Source: Stutzerimonas stutzeri
GTDB taxonomy: Bacteria; Pseudomonadota; Gammaproteobacteria; Pseudomonadales; Pseudomonadaceae
Length of the DNA: 53,849 nt
Assembly: GCF_000935215.1 (NCBI RefSeq)
Contig: NZ_JXXD01000168.1
Location: 1-53,849, forward strand
Direction: 5' to 3'
The notes below the pieces were generated by a model. The model was given only the letters and a program-made list of their open reading frames with translations. It did not search any database and was not told the DNA's origin. This document shows positions 15,728 through 25,233 of the stretch, piece by piece; position 1 is the stretch's first letter, and the number at the start of each line of letters is the position of its first letter. Made by a program: the position numbers and the translations under genes.

Positions 15728-16603
15728 TCAGTCACCGCGTTCAGCATCCAGTAGCGCCATGAAAGCCCTGGCCGCATTGGACAGGGTGCGTTCCCTGTGC
15801 ACGATGTAGCCAAGTTGCCGGGTCAGCTGAATGCCAGGCAGAGGCAGGCTGACCACCTGTTCGTCGAGCATGCTGCGCGGCAGTACGCTCCAGGCGATCC
15901 CGATGGAGACCATCATCTTGATGGTTTCCATATAGTTGGTGCTCATGGTGATATTGGGCGTCAGGCCCTCACGCTCGAACAGTCGCTGGGCGATGTGGTG
16001 AGTGAAGGTGTTGCCGCCGGGAAAGACGGCAGGGTGGCCGGCGACATCGGCCAGACGAATATCCGCCTTGCCCGCCAGCGGGTGCTCGGGCGCGACAACG
16101 AAATCCAGCGGGTCGTCCCATACCTTCATTGCCCGGACCGGCTCGGCAGTCTGCGGCGCCAGGGTGATGACCGCCAGTTCGGCGCGGCCATGCAGCACTT
16201 CGTCGTAGGCGACTTCCGAATCGAGAAAGCGAATATCCAGGCTGACCTGCGGATAAGCGCGGGTGAACGCGCGTAGCAAGGGCGGCAGGCGGTGCAGGCC
16301 GATGTGATGGCTGGTCGCCAGGCTCAGCCGGCCGCCAATGTCGCCGTTGAGGTTGGTCAAGGCGCGGCGGGTGTCGTCCAGTACATTCAAAATCTGATAG
16401 GCCCGCGGCAGCAGGGCTCTTCCTGCCTCGGTCAGGCCAATCTCGCGGCCGAGCCGGTCGAACAGTCGCACGTCCAGCTGCGATTCCAATGCGGCGATGC
16501 GTTTGCTGACTGCAGGCTGGGTCAGATGCAGGCGCTCCGCGGCCAAGGAAAAGCTGCCCGTTTCCGCGATGGCGATAAAGGCATTGAGGTTGGCCAGGTC
16601 CAT
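15728..16603 (-). CDS. LysR-family transcriptional regulator divergent from leuC
   Basis: 291 residues. The winged helix-turn-helix is at the N-terminus (FIAIAETGSFSLAAERLHLTQPAVSKRIAALESQLDVRLFDR), followed by the usual linker helix and an effector-binding domain starting near residue 90 (GRLSLATSHHIGLHRLPPLL). It is transcribed away from leuC with about 150 bp between the starts. A LysR gene beside leuC is, as I recall, also found in P. aeruginosa. This suggests control of the leuCDB genes, possibly in response to a pathway intermediate. The effector is not known and the regulator could act elsewhere. Confidence 0.9.
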   Translation of the reverse strand: MDLANLNAFIAIAETGSFSLAAERLHLTQPAVSKRIAALESQLDVRLFDRLGREIGLTEAGRALLPRAYQILNVLDDTRRALTNLNGDIGGRLSLATSHHIGLHRLPPLLRAFTRAYPQVSLDIRFLDSEVAYDEVLHGRAELAVITLAPQTAEPVRAMKVWDDPLDFVVAPEHPLAGKADIRLADVAGHPAVFPGGNTFTHHIAQRLFEREGLTPNITMSTNYMETIKMMVSIGIAWSVLPRSMLDEQVVSLPLPGIQLTRQLGYIVHRERTLSNAARAFMALLDAERGD

Positions 16604-16631
16604 GAACGATCTCTATCCGTTGATGATTCGG

Positions 16632-16646
16632 ATTCCTGTAGGGAAT
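16632..16646. promoter_or_regulatory. Candidate LysR-type binding site
   Basis: ATTCC-TGTAG-GGAAT, a perfect inverted repeat containing the T-N11-A signature of LysR-type regulators, 29 bp upstream of the LysR start codon. Autoregulation combined with control of leuC is the usual arrangement for such sites. Confidence 0.45.
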
Positions 16647-16668
16647 GCTTGGGATGAAAAATATGAAT

Positions 16669-16697
16669 TTGAGTAATTGAATGCAAGTCCCTAGCAT
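16669..16697 (+). promoter_or_regulatory. Candidate sigma-70 promoter of leuC
   Basis: TTGAGT, a 17-base spacer, TAGCAT, ending 59 bp before the leuC start codon. It lies directly downstream of the candidate LysR site at 16632-16646, the position for an activator. The match to consensus is moderate. Confidence 0.45.
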
Positions 16698-16756
16698 CGT
16701 CCCCATAAGCGCAAGGGCTATTCGCCCCGCATAGAAAGCAGATGAGGAAAAGTCCG

Positions 16757-18184
16757 ATGGCCGGCAAGACGCTCTACGACAAGCTCTGGGAAATGCACGA
16801 GGTGAAACGTCGCGACGATTGTTCGTCGCTGATCTACATCGACCGCCACATCCTGCATGAAGTGACTTCGCCACAAGCGTTCGAAGGTCTGCGTCTGGCC
16901 AATCGCAAGCCATGGCGCATCGACGCCAATATCGCCACGCCGGACCACAACGTGCCGACCACCAAGGGCGAGCGTCAGGGCGGGCTGGAAGCCATCGCTG
17001 ACGAGGTCTCGCGCATCCAGGTGCAGACGCTGGACGAGAACTGCGACGATTTCGGCATCCTCGAATTCAAGATGAACGACGTGCGTCAGGGCATCGTCCA
17101 CGTCATCGGCCCGGAGCAGGGCGCGACACTGCCCGGCATGACCGTGGTTTGCGGTGATTCGCATACGTCCACCCACGGCGCCTTCGGCGCGCTGGCCCAC
17201 GGCATCGGCACCTCCGAGGTTGAGCATGTGCTCGCCACCCAGTGCCTGGTCGCCAAGAAGATGAAGAACATGCAGGTGCGCGTCGAAGGCAAGCTGCCGT
17301 TCGGCGTCACCGCGAAGGACATCGTGCTGGCTGTAATCGGCAAGATCGGCACCGCTGGCGGTAACGGCCATGCCCTGGAATTCGCCGGCAGCGCGATTCG
17401 CGATCTATCCATGGAAGGGCGCATGACCATCTGCAACATGTCCATCGAAGCCGGTGCCCGCGTAGGCATGGTGGCGGTGGATGAAAAGACCATCGCCTAC
17501 GTCGAAGGGCGTCCGTTCGCGCCGAAGGGCGACGACTGGGACAAGGCGGTCGAGCTGTGGAAAGGCCTGGTCTCCGATGTCGACGCGGTGTTCGACACCG
17601 TCGTCGAGCTCAAGGCCGAGGACATCAAGCCGCAGGTCAGCTGGGGCACTTCGCCGGAAATGGTGCTGGCTGTCGATCAGAGCGTGCCGGACCCCGCTGC
17701 CGAAGCCGACCCGGTCAAGCGCGATTCCATCGTTCGTGCGCTGAAGTACATGGGCCTGGCGGCCAACCAGCCGATCACCGATATCAAGCTGGATCGCGTG
17801 TTTATCGGTTCCTGCACCAACTCGCGGATCGAAGATCTGCGCGCTGCCGCCGAGGTCGCCAAGGGGCGCAAGGTTGCCGCGAACGTCAAGCAAGCGCTGG
17901 TGGTGCCGGGTTCCGGCCTGGTCAAGCAGCAGGCCGAGGCAGAAGGACTGGATAAGATCTTCATCGAGGCCGGCTTCGAATGGCGTGAGCCTGGCTGCTC
18001 CATGTGCCTGGCGATGAACCCGGACAAGCTGGGCAGCGGCGAGCATTGCGCTTCGACCTCCAACCGCAACTTCGAAGGCCGGCAGGGCGCCGGTGGTCGT
18101 ACTCACCTGGTCAGCCCGGCGATGGCCGCCGCTGCTGCGGTGACCGGTCACTTCATCGATGTACGCGAACTGATCCAGGCCTGA
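16757..18184 (+). CDS. leuC: 3-isopropylmalate dehydratase large subunit
   Basis: 475 residues. With LeuD it isomerises 2-isopropylmalate to 3-isopropylmalate in leucine synthesis, using a 4Fe-4S cluster. Cluster ligands are visible in FIGSCTNSR and in [12 protein letters not shown] (two cysteines). The substrate-loop motif [20 protein letters not shown] is intact. The start is taken at [16 protein letters not shown] with GAGGAAAA about 10 bp upstream; an in-frame ATG five codons earlier overlaps that site. leuD follows after 11 bp, so the two subunits are cotranscribed. Confidence 0.97.
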   Translation: MAGKTLYDKLWEMHEVKRRDDCSSLIYIDRHILHEVTSPQAFEGLRLANRKPWRIDANIATPDHNVPTTKGERQGGLEAIADEVSRIQVQTLDENCDDFGILEFKMNDVRQGIVHVIGPEQGATLPGMTVVCGDSHTSTHGAFGALAHGIGTSEVEHVLATQCLVAKKMKNMQVRVEGKLPFGVTAKDIVLAVIGKIGTAGGNGHALEFAGSAIRDLSMEGRMTICNMSIEAGARVGMVAVDEKTIAYVEGRPFAPKGDDWDKAVELWKGLVSDVDAVFDTVVELKAEDIKPQVSWGTSPEMVLAVDQSVPDPAAEADPVKRDSIVRALKYMGLAANQPITDIKLDRVFIGSCTNSRIEDLRAAAEVAKGRKVAANVKQALVVPGSGLVKQQAEAEGLDKIFIEAGFEWREPGCSMCLAMNPDKLGSGEHCASTSNRNFEGRQGAGGRTHLVSPAMAAAAAVTGHFIDVRELIQA

Positions 18185-18195
18185 GGAGAGAACTG

Positions 18196-18843
18196 ATGAA
18201 AGCCTTCACCCAACACACCGGCCTGGTCTGTCCGCTGGATCGTGCCAACGTCGATACCGATCAGATCATTCCGAAGCAGTTTCTCAAGTCCATCAAGCGC
18301 ACCGGCTTTGGCCCTAATCTGTTCGATGAGTGGCGCTACCTGGACGTCGGTCAGCCGAATCAGGATTGCTCGCAGCGTCCGGTGAACAAGGACTTCGTGC
18401 TGAACTTCCCGCGCTACCAGGGCGCCAGCGTGCTGCTGGCGCGTGAGAACTTCGGCTGCGGCTCCTCCCGCGAGCACGCGCCGTGGGCCCTGGAGGAGTA
18501 CGGTTTCCGTACGATCATCGCGCCGAGCTTTGCCGACATTTTCTACAACAACAGCTTCAAGAACGGCCTGCTGCCGATCGTGCTGAAGGAAGAGGAAGTC
18601 GATGAGCTGTTCGCACAGGCCGAAGCCAACGAAGGCTACCAGCTGACCGTGGACCTCGCTGCGCAGGTCGTGACAGGCCCGGACGGCAAGCAGTACGACT
18701 TTGAAGTCGATGCCTTCCGCAAGCACTGCCTGCTCAACGGCCTCGACGATATCGGCCTGACGCTGCAAGACGCGGACGCGATCAAGGCGTTCGAGACCCG
18801 TCACCAGCAGAGCCAGCCATGGCTGTTCGGCGCCATCAAGTGA
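18196..18843 (+). CDS. leuD: 3-isopropylmalate dehydratase small subunit
   Basis: 215 residues, full length. It forms the swivelling domain of the isomerase with LeuC. Signature blocks are [30 protein letters not shown] at the N-terminus (continuing to LFDEWRY) and [20 protein letters not shown], the loop that closes on the substrate. AGGAGAGAACTG precedes the ATG, and leuC ends 11 bp upstream. It is separated from leuB by 96 bp holding an inverted-repeat element. Confidence 0.97.
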   Translation: MKAFTQHTGLVCPLDRANVDTDQIIPKQFLKSIKRTGFGPNLFDEWRYLDVGQPNQDCSQRPVNKDFVLNFPRYQGASVLLARENFGCGSSREHAPWALEEYGFRTIIAPSFADIFYNNSFKNGLLPIVLKEEEVDELFAQAEANEGYQLTVDLAAQVVTGPDGKQYDFEVDAFRKHCLLNGLDDIGLTLQDADAIKAFETRHQQSQPWLFGAIK

Positions 18844-18853
18844 GATAAGGGCA

Positions 18854-18918
18854 GGGTGGATGATGCGTCATCCATCCACTTGCAGGGTTTCGGTGGATGA
18901 ACACAACGGCGTCCACCC
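18854..18918. repeat. REP-like inverted repeat between leuD and leuB
   Basis: The outer arms are GGGTGGA (18854-18860) and TCCACCC (18912-18918). Within them lie the palindrome GGATGA-tgcg-TCATCC and a further GGTGGATGAA unit. Short palindromic units around GGTGGAT are common intergenic repeats in P. stutzeri-type genomes, as I recall. It may form a cruciform or RNA hairpin that protects the leuCD message or tunes leuB expression. Confidence 0.5.
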
Positions 18919-18939
18919 AAGTGAAAATCGAGGAATGTG

Positions 18940-20022
18940 ATGAGTAAACAGATTCTGGTTCTGCCCGGTGATGGTATCGGCCCGGAGATCATGGCCGAGG
19001 CGGTCAAGGTGCTGCAGCTGGCCAATGACAAGTTTCAGCTGGGCTTCGAGCTGAGCTACGACGAGCTCGGTGGTGCGGCTGTCGACAAGTACGGCGTGCC
19101 GCTGGCCGATGAGACCCTGGAGCGTGCTCGTGCCGCTGACGCGATCCTGCTGGGCGCCGTCGGCGGGCCTAAGTGGGACACCATCGATCCGGCCATCCGT
19201 CCCGAGCGCGGCCTGCTGAAGATCCGCTCCCAGCTGGGGCTGTTCGGCAACCTGCGCCCTGCGCTGCTCTATCCGCAACTGGCCGATGCGTCGTCGCTGA
19301 AGCCTGAGATCGTGGCCGGTCTGGATATCCTGATCGTGCGCGAGCTGACCGGTGGCATCTACTTCGGCCAACCGCGCGAGAGTAAGGTGCTGGAGAACGG
19401 CGAGCGCATGGCGTACGACACGCTGCCGTACAGCGAGAGCGAGATCCGCCGCATCGCCAAGGTCGGTTTCGACATGGCCATGGTGCGCAACAAGAAGCTC
19501 TGCTCGGTGGACAAGGCCAACGTTCTGGCGTCCAGCCAGCTGTGGCGGGCGGTGGTCGAGGAAGTCGCCAAGGACTACCCGGAAGTCGAACTCAGCCATA
19601 TGTATGTCGATAACGCTGCCATGCAGCTGGTGCGCGCGCCGAAGCAGTTCGACGTGATCGTCACCGACAACATGTTCGGCGACATTCTGTCGGACGAGGC
19701 CTCCATGCTCACCGGCTCGATCGGCATGCTGCCGTCGGCGTCGCTGGACGCCGGTAACAAGGGCATGTACGAGCCGTGCCACGGGTCGGCGCCGGACATC
19801 GCCGGCAAAGGTATCGCCAACCCGCTGGCGACCATTCTCTCGGTTTCGATGATGCTGCGTTACAGCTTCAATCAGGTAGCTGCAGCCGATGCCATCGAGC
19901 AAGCGGTCAGCGATGTGCTCGACCAGGGCCTGCGCACCGGCGACATCTGGTCCGAAGGTTGTAGCAAAGTTGGTACTCAGGCGATGGGCGATGCAGTAGT
20001 CGCGGCCCTCGCGAAGTTGTAA
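18940..20022 (+). CDS. leuB: 3-isopropylmalate dehydrogenase
   Basis: 360 residues. The enzyme oxidatively decarboxylates 3-isopropylmalate with NAD+, the third step of leucine synthesis. Markers are [14 protein letters not shown] at the N-terminus, the substrate-binding arginines in [30 protein letters not shown], and the metal/NAD region [20 protein letters not shown] with [14 protein letters not shown]. The ATG at 18940 is preceded by GAGGAATGTG; a GTG one codon earlier is in frame but worse placed. It is the last gene of the leu cluster, closed by a terminator at 20028. Confidence 0.97.
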   Translation: MSKQILVLPGDGIGPEIMAEAVKVLQLANDKFQLGFELSYDELGGAAVDKYGVPLADETLERARAADAILLGAVGGPKWDTIDPAIRPERGLLKIRSQLGLFGNLRPALLYPQLADASSLKPEIVAGLDILIVRELTGGIYFGQPRESKVLENGERMAYDTLPYSESEIRRIAKVGFDMAMVRNKKLCSVDKANVLASSQLWRAVVEEVAKDYPEVELSHMYVDNAAMQLVRAPKQFDVIVTDNMFGDILSDEASMLTGSIGMLPSASLDAGNKGMYEPCHGSAPDIAGKGIANPLATILSVSMMLRYSFNQVAAADAIEQAVSDVLDQGLRTGDIWSEGCSKVGTQAMGDAVVAALAKL

Positions 20023-20027
20023 TCTTT

Positions 20028-20059
20028 TGGCCCGCGCTGAATGGTGCGGGCCACTTTTT
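20028..20059 (+). terminator. Intrinsic terminator after leuB
   Basis: TGGCCCGC / GCGGGCCA stem with a 10-base loop, followed by CTTTTTC. It ends the leu transcript 17 bp before the asd start codon, so asd probably needs its own promoter or read-through. Confidence 0.8.
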
Positions 20060-20076
20060 CTATAGGTGTAGTTGCG

Positions 20077-21189
20077 ATGAAACGTGTAGGTCTGATCGGT
20101 TGGCGCGGTATGGTCGGTTCCGTGCTCATGCAGCGGATGCTGGAAGAGCGGGACTTCGACCTGATCGAGCCCGTGTTCTTCACCACTTCCAATGTCGGCG
20201 GCCAAGGGCCCGATATTGGCAAGGAAACCGCTGCGCTGAAGGACGCCTACAGCATCGACGAGCTGAAAGGCCTCGATGTGATCCTGACCTGTCAGGGTGG
20301 CGACTACACCAATGAGGTCTTCCCCAAGCTGCGCGAAGCCGGCTGGCAGGGCTATTGGATCGATGCCGCCTCGTCGCTGCGCATGCAGGACGATGCGGTG
20401 ATCGTGCTCGATCCAGTGAACCGTCGCGTGATCGACCAGCAGCTCGATGCCGGCACCAAAAACTACATCGGCGGTAACTGTACCGTCAGCCTGGCGCTGA
20501 TGGGCTTGGGCGGTCTGTTCGAGGCCGGGCTGGTGGAGTGGATGAGTGCCATGACTTATCAGGCCGCATCCGGCGCCGGCGCGCAGAACATGCGCGAGCT
20601 GATCAAGCAGATGGGTGCCATCAATGCGGCTGTGGCTGACGATCTGCTCAATCCCGCCAGCGCCATTCTGGACATTGATCGCAAGGTGGCCGAAACCCAG
20701 CGTAGCGAAGCTTTCCCGGTGGACAATTTCGGCGTGCCGTTGGCCGGCAGTCTGATCCCGTACATCGACAAGGAACTGCCGAACGGGCAGAGCCGTGAAG
20801 AATGGAAGGCGCAGGCCGAGACCAACAAGATCCTCGGTCGCTTCAAGAGCCCGATCCCGGTTGACGGCATCTGTGTACGCGTCGGTGCCATGCGTTGCCA
20901 TAGCCAGGCGCTGACCATCAAGCTGAACAAGGATGTGCCGATCTCCGATATCGAAGGACTGATCAGCCAGCACAATCCCTGGGTCAAGCTGGTGCCGAAT
21001 CACCGTGATGCCAGCATGCAGGAGCTGAGTCCGGCCGCAGTCACCGGAACGCTAAGCGTGCCGGTCGGCCGTCTGCGTAAGCTCAACATGGGCTCGCACT
21101 ACCTGGGCGCGTTCACCGTGGGCGACCAGCTGCTGTGGGGCGCCGCGGAGCCGCTGCGGCGTATGCTGCGTATTCTGTTGGAGCGTTGA
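20077..21189 (+). CDS. asd: Aspartate-semialdehyde dehydrogenase
   Basis: 370 residues, of the Gram-negative Asd type. It converts aspartyl phosphate to aspartate semialdehyde, the branch point to lysine, diaminopimelate, threonine and methionine. [21 protein letters not shown] is the NADP Rossmann start. The catalytic cysteine is Cys135 in [10 protein letters not shown], and [15 protein letters not shown] and the C-terminal [16 protein letters not shown] (histidine of the active site) are intact. The start at 20077 matches the family; an upstream in-frame start lies in the leuB terminator. A terminator follows at 21213. Confidence 0.97.
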   Translation: MKRVGLIGWRGMVGSVLMQRMLEERDFDLIEPVFFTTSNVGGQGPDIGKETAALKDAYSIDELKGLDVILTCQGGDYTNEVFPKLREAGWQGYWIDAASSLRMQDDAVIVLDPVNRRVIDQQLDAGTKNYIGGNCTVSLALMGLGGLFEAGLVEWMSAMTYQAASGAGAQNMRELIKQMGAINAAVADDLLNPASAILDIDRKVAETQRSEAFPVDNFGVPLAGSLIPYIDKELPNGQSREEWKAQAETNKILGRFKSPIPVDGICVRVGAMRCHSQALTIKLNKDVPISDIEGLISQHNPWVKLVPNHRDASMQELSPAAVTGTLSVPVGRLRKLNMGSHYLGAFTVGDQLLWGAAEPLRRMLRILLER

Positions 21190-21212
21190 TACGCTCTCGA
21201 TGAAATACCGAG

Positions 21213-21237
21213 CGCCGCGACTTGTTCGCGGCGTTTT
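21213..21237 (+). terminator. Intrinsic terminator after asd
   Basis: CGCCGCGA-cttgt-TCGCGGCG followed by TTTTCG, 24 bp behind the asd stop. It separates asd from its paralogue. Confidence 0.88.
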
Positions 21238-21324
21238 CGTTTATTCGATACGCCGCTCGGCGGCGCTGGTTGCAGTGATCTGCTATTTCGCTACAGTGCC
21301 GGTCCTTAATGCATGGAGGTGGCG

Positions 21325-22335
21325 ATGCCTACAGGTGTCGGTGTTGCGGTTGTAGGTGCAGTCAGCCTGGTAGGCGAGGCGCTGGTTGAGGTGCTCGAAG
21401 AGCGTGGGTTTCCGCTTGCCGAGCTGCACTTACTTGACCATGAGGAAGGCGTTGGGCAATCCGTTCCGTTCAAGGGGCGTAACCTGCGGGTTAGCGATGC
21501 GCATCGCTTTGATTTCAGTCGCACCCAGTTAGTCTTCCTCGTGGGCGATGCGACGTTGGCTGCCGAATGCCACGTCAAGGCCATGGCTGCAGGTTGCAGG
21601 GTAGTTGATCTGTCCGGTTCTATTCCTGTGGCTCAACAACCATGCCTAGTGCCAGAGGTGAACGCGGCCCTGTTAGATGGCTCGGCTGGTGTGCGCTCCG
21701 TTGCCAGCCCGTTGCCGGAGTCGGTCGCATTGGCAATCGCTCTAGCCCCAATTCGGCAACAGCTTGGCTTGCGGCGCGTTACCGTGACGGCCTGTTTGCC
21801 GGTATCTAGCCGCGGCAAGGCAGGCGTTAAAGAACTTGCCCGGCAAACAACCGAGTTGTTGAACGCCAGACCGCTGGAGCCCCGCCTATTTGGTCGGCAA
21901 ATAGCATTCAACATGCTCGCGCAAACCGACAACGTCGATGCGCAAGGGCATGGCAAACAGGAGAGAAGGCTGGTTGAGGAGCTTCGTCAGCTCTTGGACC
22001 TTCCTGAACTCACGATCAGCGCGACCTTTATTCAGGCGCCGACTTTCTTTGGCGAAAGTCTCGTCGTTTCATTGGAGGGTAGCTGCGAGGCGGACGCCCA
22101 AGCTCTGTCATCGGCTCTGGACGCAGCTCCGGGAGTCGAAGTTGTGGAGTCGGACGACTATCCGACGGCCGTCGGTGACGCCGCTGGGCAGGATGTCATC
22201 TACGTTGGGAGAGTCCGCTGCGGTATCTGCGATCGACGCGAAGTCAATTTGTGGATTGTGTCTGATAACGTGCGAAAAGGCGCGGCACTAAACGCTGTGC
22301 GGTCCGGTGAGTTGTTGATAAAAGAGTATCTGTAA
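21325..22335 (+). CDS. Asd-like pseudoenzyme (Usg-type paralogue)
   Basis: 336 residues from the ATG at 21325, which has GGAGG 6 bp upstream. It has the aspartate-semialdehyde-dehydrogenase fold: VGVAVVGAVSLVGEALVEVLEERGFP (N-terminal Rossmann), VFLVGDATLAAECH and VTVTACLPVSSRGKAGVKEL. Where true Asd has an Asn-Cys-Thr active site, this protein reads SPLPESVALAIAL, with no cysteine. It should therefore not carry out the thioester chemistry. Such paralogues (Usg-1 family) sit between asd and fimV or truA in pseudomonads; their role is unclear. It lies directly before fimV, about 145 bp away, which may matter. Confidence 0.82.
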   Translation: MPTGVGVAVVGAVSLVGEALVEVLEERGFPLAELHLLDHEEGVGQSVPFKGRNLRVSDAHRFDFSRTQLVFLVGDATLAAECHVKAMAAGCRVVDLSGSIPVAQQPCLVPEVNAALLDGSAGVRSVASPLPESVALAIALAPIRQQLGLRRVTVTACLPVSSRGKAGVKELARQTTELLNARPLEPRLFGRQIAFNMLAQTDNVDAQGHGKQERRLVEELRQLLDLPELTISATFIQAPTFFGESLVVSLEGSCEADAQALSSALDAAPGVEVVESDDYPTAVGDAAGQDVIYVGRVRCGICDRREVNLWIVSDNVRKGAALNAVRSGELLIKEYL

Positions 22336-22480
22336 AAGATACTTACTGGTAATTCAAAGAATATTTCTAGCCGATGCGCTGAACGGCTTATCGCTGATGG
22401 GGAGCCACCGCTAGGTGGCGCGGGCAGTGACATAAGAGCCTCTCGTAGTTCGAGAAAAAAGATAAACAAGGGATTAAATA

Positions 22481-25231
22481 ATGGTTCGGGTTCGCAATCT
22501 GGTGCTGGCAATCGCGGCTGCTACCGCGCTGACTACAGAAATGGCCCACGCGCTTGGGTTGGGAGAGGTCACGCTTCAGTCGTCATTGAATCAACCGCTG
22601 ATCGCGGAAATCGAGCTGCTGGATGCAAACAGCCTGGCGCCCGGGGAGGTGATCCCGGTATTGGCCTCGCTCGAAGAATTCAATCGCGCCGGTATTGATC
22701 GCCAGTACTTTCTGACGGACCTGAAATTCACTCCAGTGCTGCGTCCGAACGGAAAGAGCGTCATTCAGGTTTCGTCCAGCAAGCCGGTACGCGAACCCTA
22801 TCTCAATTTTCTCGTAGAGGTGCTCTGGCCCAGTGGGCGCCTGCTCCGTGAGTACACCCTGCTGCTCGATCCGCCACTCTATTCACCGGAAACCGCAGCG
22901 GCCGCAGCACCGCAGTTGCCCATTTCCGCTCCGTCCCGAACAGTAGAGCCAGTACGCTCTGCGCCAGCTCGTCCGTCTACAACGCGCTCGACCGCAGTTC
23001 AGCCGGTAAGCGCGCCGCAGAGCGGCGGTAGCGAGTACAAGACTTCTGCGCGCGACACTCTCTGGGAGATCGCGGAGCGCAATCGTCGCAATGGAACGGT
23101 TCATCAGGCGATGCTGGCTATTCAGGATCTCAATCCTGATGCTTTCATTGGCGGCAATATCAACCGGATGAAGAGCGGGCAGGTACTTCGTCTGCCGGAT
23201 GCCGAGCAGATATCGACTCGCTCTCAGGCCGAAGCGATCGCTCAGGTCGCGGAGCAGAACGCGGCATGGCGTCAGGGTAGTGGTGGCGCGGTTGCAGGCG
23301 CTCGCCAACTGGACGCGACCCGTCGTACTGAAGCTGGAGCGGCGCCGTCGCGTAGCGAGTCTCGTGACAGCCTCCGCCTGGTGGCGGCTGATGCGGGCAA
23401 GGAAACTGCCGGCTCCGACACCGGGGCTGCCGAAGGCGGCCAGGCCTTGCGTGACAAGCTGGCGGTGACCCAGGAGAGTCTGGACTCCAGCCGTCGTGAG
23501 AACGACGACCTCAAGGATCGTCTGAATGATATCCAGGGGCAGCTGGAAAAGCTGCAACGGCTTATGCAGCTCAAGGATGACCAGCTTGCCAAGCTGCAGG
23601 CCCAGGTCGGTGCCGAAGGCCAGGCCCCGGCGCTGGACGCCAACGCCAGCCAGCCTGCTGCCGCAAAAACAGAGCCCCAGGCAACTGAAGGTAGCACGCA
23701 AGAGCCGGCCCGCGCTGACGGTGACACCCAGGCTGATTCTGCTGTTGATACCCGGCAGGAACCTGCTCCAGTCGTTGCTCCGGCACCGGCCGAGCAGTCT
23801 GCGGCGTCCAAGCCTGCTGCAAAGCCAGCCAGCCCAGCGAAACCGGTCGCACCTGTTGTTGAGCCTGAGCCCAAGAGTCTGATTGACGATCTGCTGTCCA
23901 ACACTTTGCTGCTCGGCGTCGTCGGTGGTAGTGCCCTGTTGCTGTTACTGCTGGGTCTGATGGCTCTTTCGCGCCGCAATGCGATGAAAGAGGCGGAGCT
24001 GCAGGAAAGTCTGATGGCGGATGACACGGTCGACGATCTGCGAGTGGAATCGCCAGCGTACGTCGATTTGGGACAGGAACATCAACTTGAACCGACTTCC
24101 TTCCATGCCGACGCTCCGGCTGCGTCGGATGAGCTGACTTCCACTACAGGTGATGCATTGGCCGAGGCGGACATCTACATCGCTTACGGCCGCTTCAATC
24201 AGGCTGCAGAACTGCTACAAAACGCCCTTAATGACGAGCCTCAGCGGAGCGATCTGCGGCTGAAGCTGATGGAAGTGTATGCGGAGCTTGGCAATCGCGA
24301 TGGCTTCGCCCGTGAAGAAGCTGAGCTACGTGAAATCGGCGGCGCTACCACCGAAGTCGAGCAGCTGAAGTACAAGTATCCCGCCATGGCCGCGGCGATC
24401 GGAGGCTCGGCAGCTGTCGCCGCCACTCATATGGACATGGACAGCCTCGACCTTGATGATCTGCAGCTCGACGAGCCGGCCGCGCCGGCGGCAGGGCAGG
24501 ATCTGGACGATGCATTCGACCTCAGCCTGGATGATCTGGACATCGATCTGAACGAGGAGCGTCCGGCTGCACCTGCGGACGACTCTTTGGACTTCGACGA
24601 CCTGACGCTGGATGAGCCGGTTACCGAGCGTGAGACCTCGCCTGCAGCCAGCGATTTCTCCTTCGATCTCGCAGAAGATAAGTCTGCGCAAGACGCCGAG
24701 CAGGACGATCTTTCCGATTTCTCGTTCGATCTGGACAGCGACAAAGGAACGGAGCAAGCCCCTACAGAGTTTTCGCTCAATCTCGACGAGGAGCCGGTTG
24801 AAGGTCCTGCCGCGTTTGAAAGTGATGATCTCGATTTCGAACTGTCGGAGCCTGCAGCGAACCCGAGCGACAATTTGCCCGAAGGGTTCGATATTTCGCT
24901 GGATGAGCCCGAGTTTGAGGCGCAACCGGAAACCTTTGCCGACAAGCTGAACGAAGTAGAGGCTGATCTGGATGATCTGTCCAAGGAACTGGAGGAGCCG
25001 GCCACTGCTCCTGTTGACAACTTGGCTACGACTGACGCCGACGGCGGTGGGGAGGACGACTTCGATTTCTTCTCCGACACCGACGAAACTACCACCAAGC
25101 TGGATCTCGCCAGAGCCTATATCGACATGGGCGACGCTGAAGGTGCACGCGACATCCTGGATGAAGTGATTTCCGAGGGTAGCGATGTCCAGCAGCAAGA
25201 AGCGCGAGAGATGCTCGCCAAACTAGCCTGA
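22481..25231 (+). CDS. fimV: Polar hub / pilus assembly protein FimV
   Basis: 916 residues. N-terminal signal peptide (LVLAIAAATALTTEMAHA), then the FimV N-terminal domain GLGEVTLQSSLNQPLIAEIEL. A LysM peptidoglycan-binding motif lies at about 187-240 (YKTSARDTLWEIAERN, then INRMKSGQVLRLP), followed by a coiled-coil segment (about 335-375) and a Pro/Ala-rich linker. One membrane helix is near 475-490 (LLLGVVGGSALLLLLLGLMAL). The cytoplasmic part has a TPR-like unit (EADIYIAYGRFNQAAELL) and a long acidic region of Asp-Asp-Leu-x-Leu-Asp-type units. It ends in the conserved FimV C-terminal domain, TKLDLARAYIDMGDAEGARD. FimV organises polar type IV pili and signalling. Its stop is 2 bp before truA. 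Confidence 0.95.
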   Translation: MVRVRNLVLAIAAATALTTEMAHALGLGEVTLQSSLNQPLIAEIELLDANSLAPGEVIPVLASLEEFNRAGIDRQYFLTDLKFTPVLRPNGKSVIQVSSSKPVREPYLNFLVEVLWPSGRLLREYTLLLDPPLYSPETAAAAAPQLPISAPSRTVEPVRSAPARPSTTRSTAVQPVSAPQSGGSEYKTSARDTLWEIAERNRRNGTVHQAMLAIQDLNPDAFIGGNINRMKSGQVLRLPDAEQISTRSQAEAIAQVAEQNAAWRQGSGGAVAGARQLDATRRTEAGAAPSRSESRDSLRLVAADAGKETAGSDTGAAEGGQALRDKLAVTQESLDSSRRENDDLKDRLNDIQGQLEKLQRLMQLKDDQLAKLQAQVGAEGQAPALDANASQPAAAKTEPQATEGSTQEPARADGDTQADSAVDTRQEPAPVVAPAPAEQSAASKPAAKPASPAKPVAPVVEPEPKSLIDDLLSNTLLLGVVGGSALLLLLLGLMALSRRNAMKEAELQESLMADDTVDDLRVESPAYVDLGQEHQLEPTSFHADAPAASDELTSTTGDALAEADIYIAYGRFNQAAELLQNALNDEPQRSDLRLKLMEVYAELGNRDGFAREEAELREIGGATTEVEQLKYKYPAMAAAIGGSAAVAATHMDMDSLDLDDLQLDEPAAPAAGQDLDDAFDLSLDDLDIDLNEERPAAPADDSLDFDDLTLDEPVTERETSPAASDFSFDLAEDKSAQDAEQDDLSDFSFDLDSDKGTEQAPTEFSLNLDEEPVEGPAAFESDDLDFELSEPAANPSDNLPEGFDISLDEPEFEAQPETFADKLNEVEADLDDLSKELEEPATAPVDNLATTDADGGGEDDFDFFSDTDETTTKLDLARAYIDMGDAEGARDILDEVISEGSDVQQQEAREMLAKLA

Positions 25232-25233
25232 TC

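Noticed and set aside
18868-21003. Long minus-strand open frame of about 710 codons across leuB and asd
   Set aside because: It is antisense to two certain genes in high-GC DNA, where third-position bias leaves long antisense frames open. It has no ribosome-binding site or domain.
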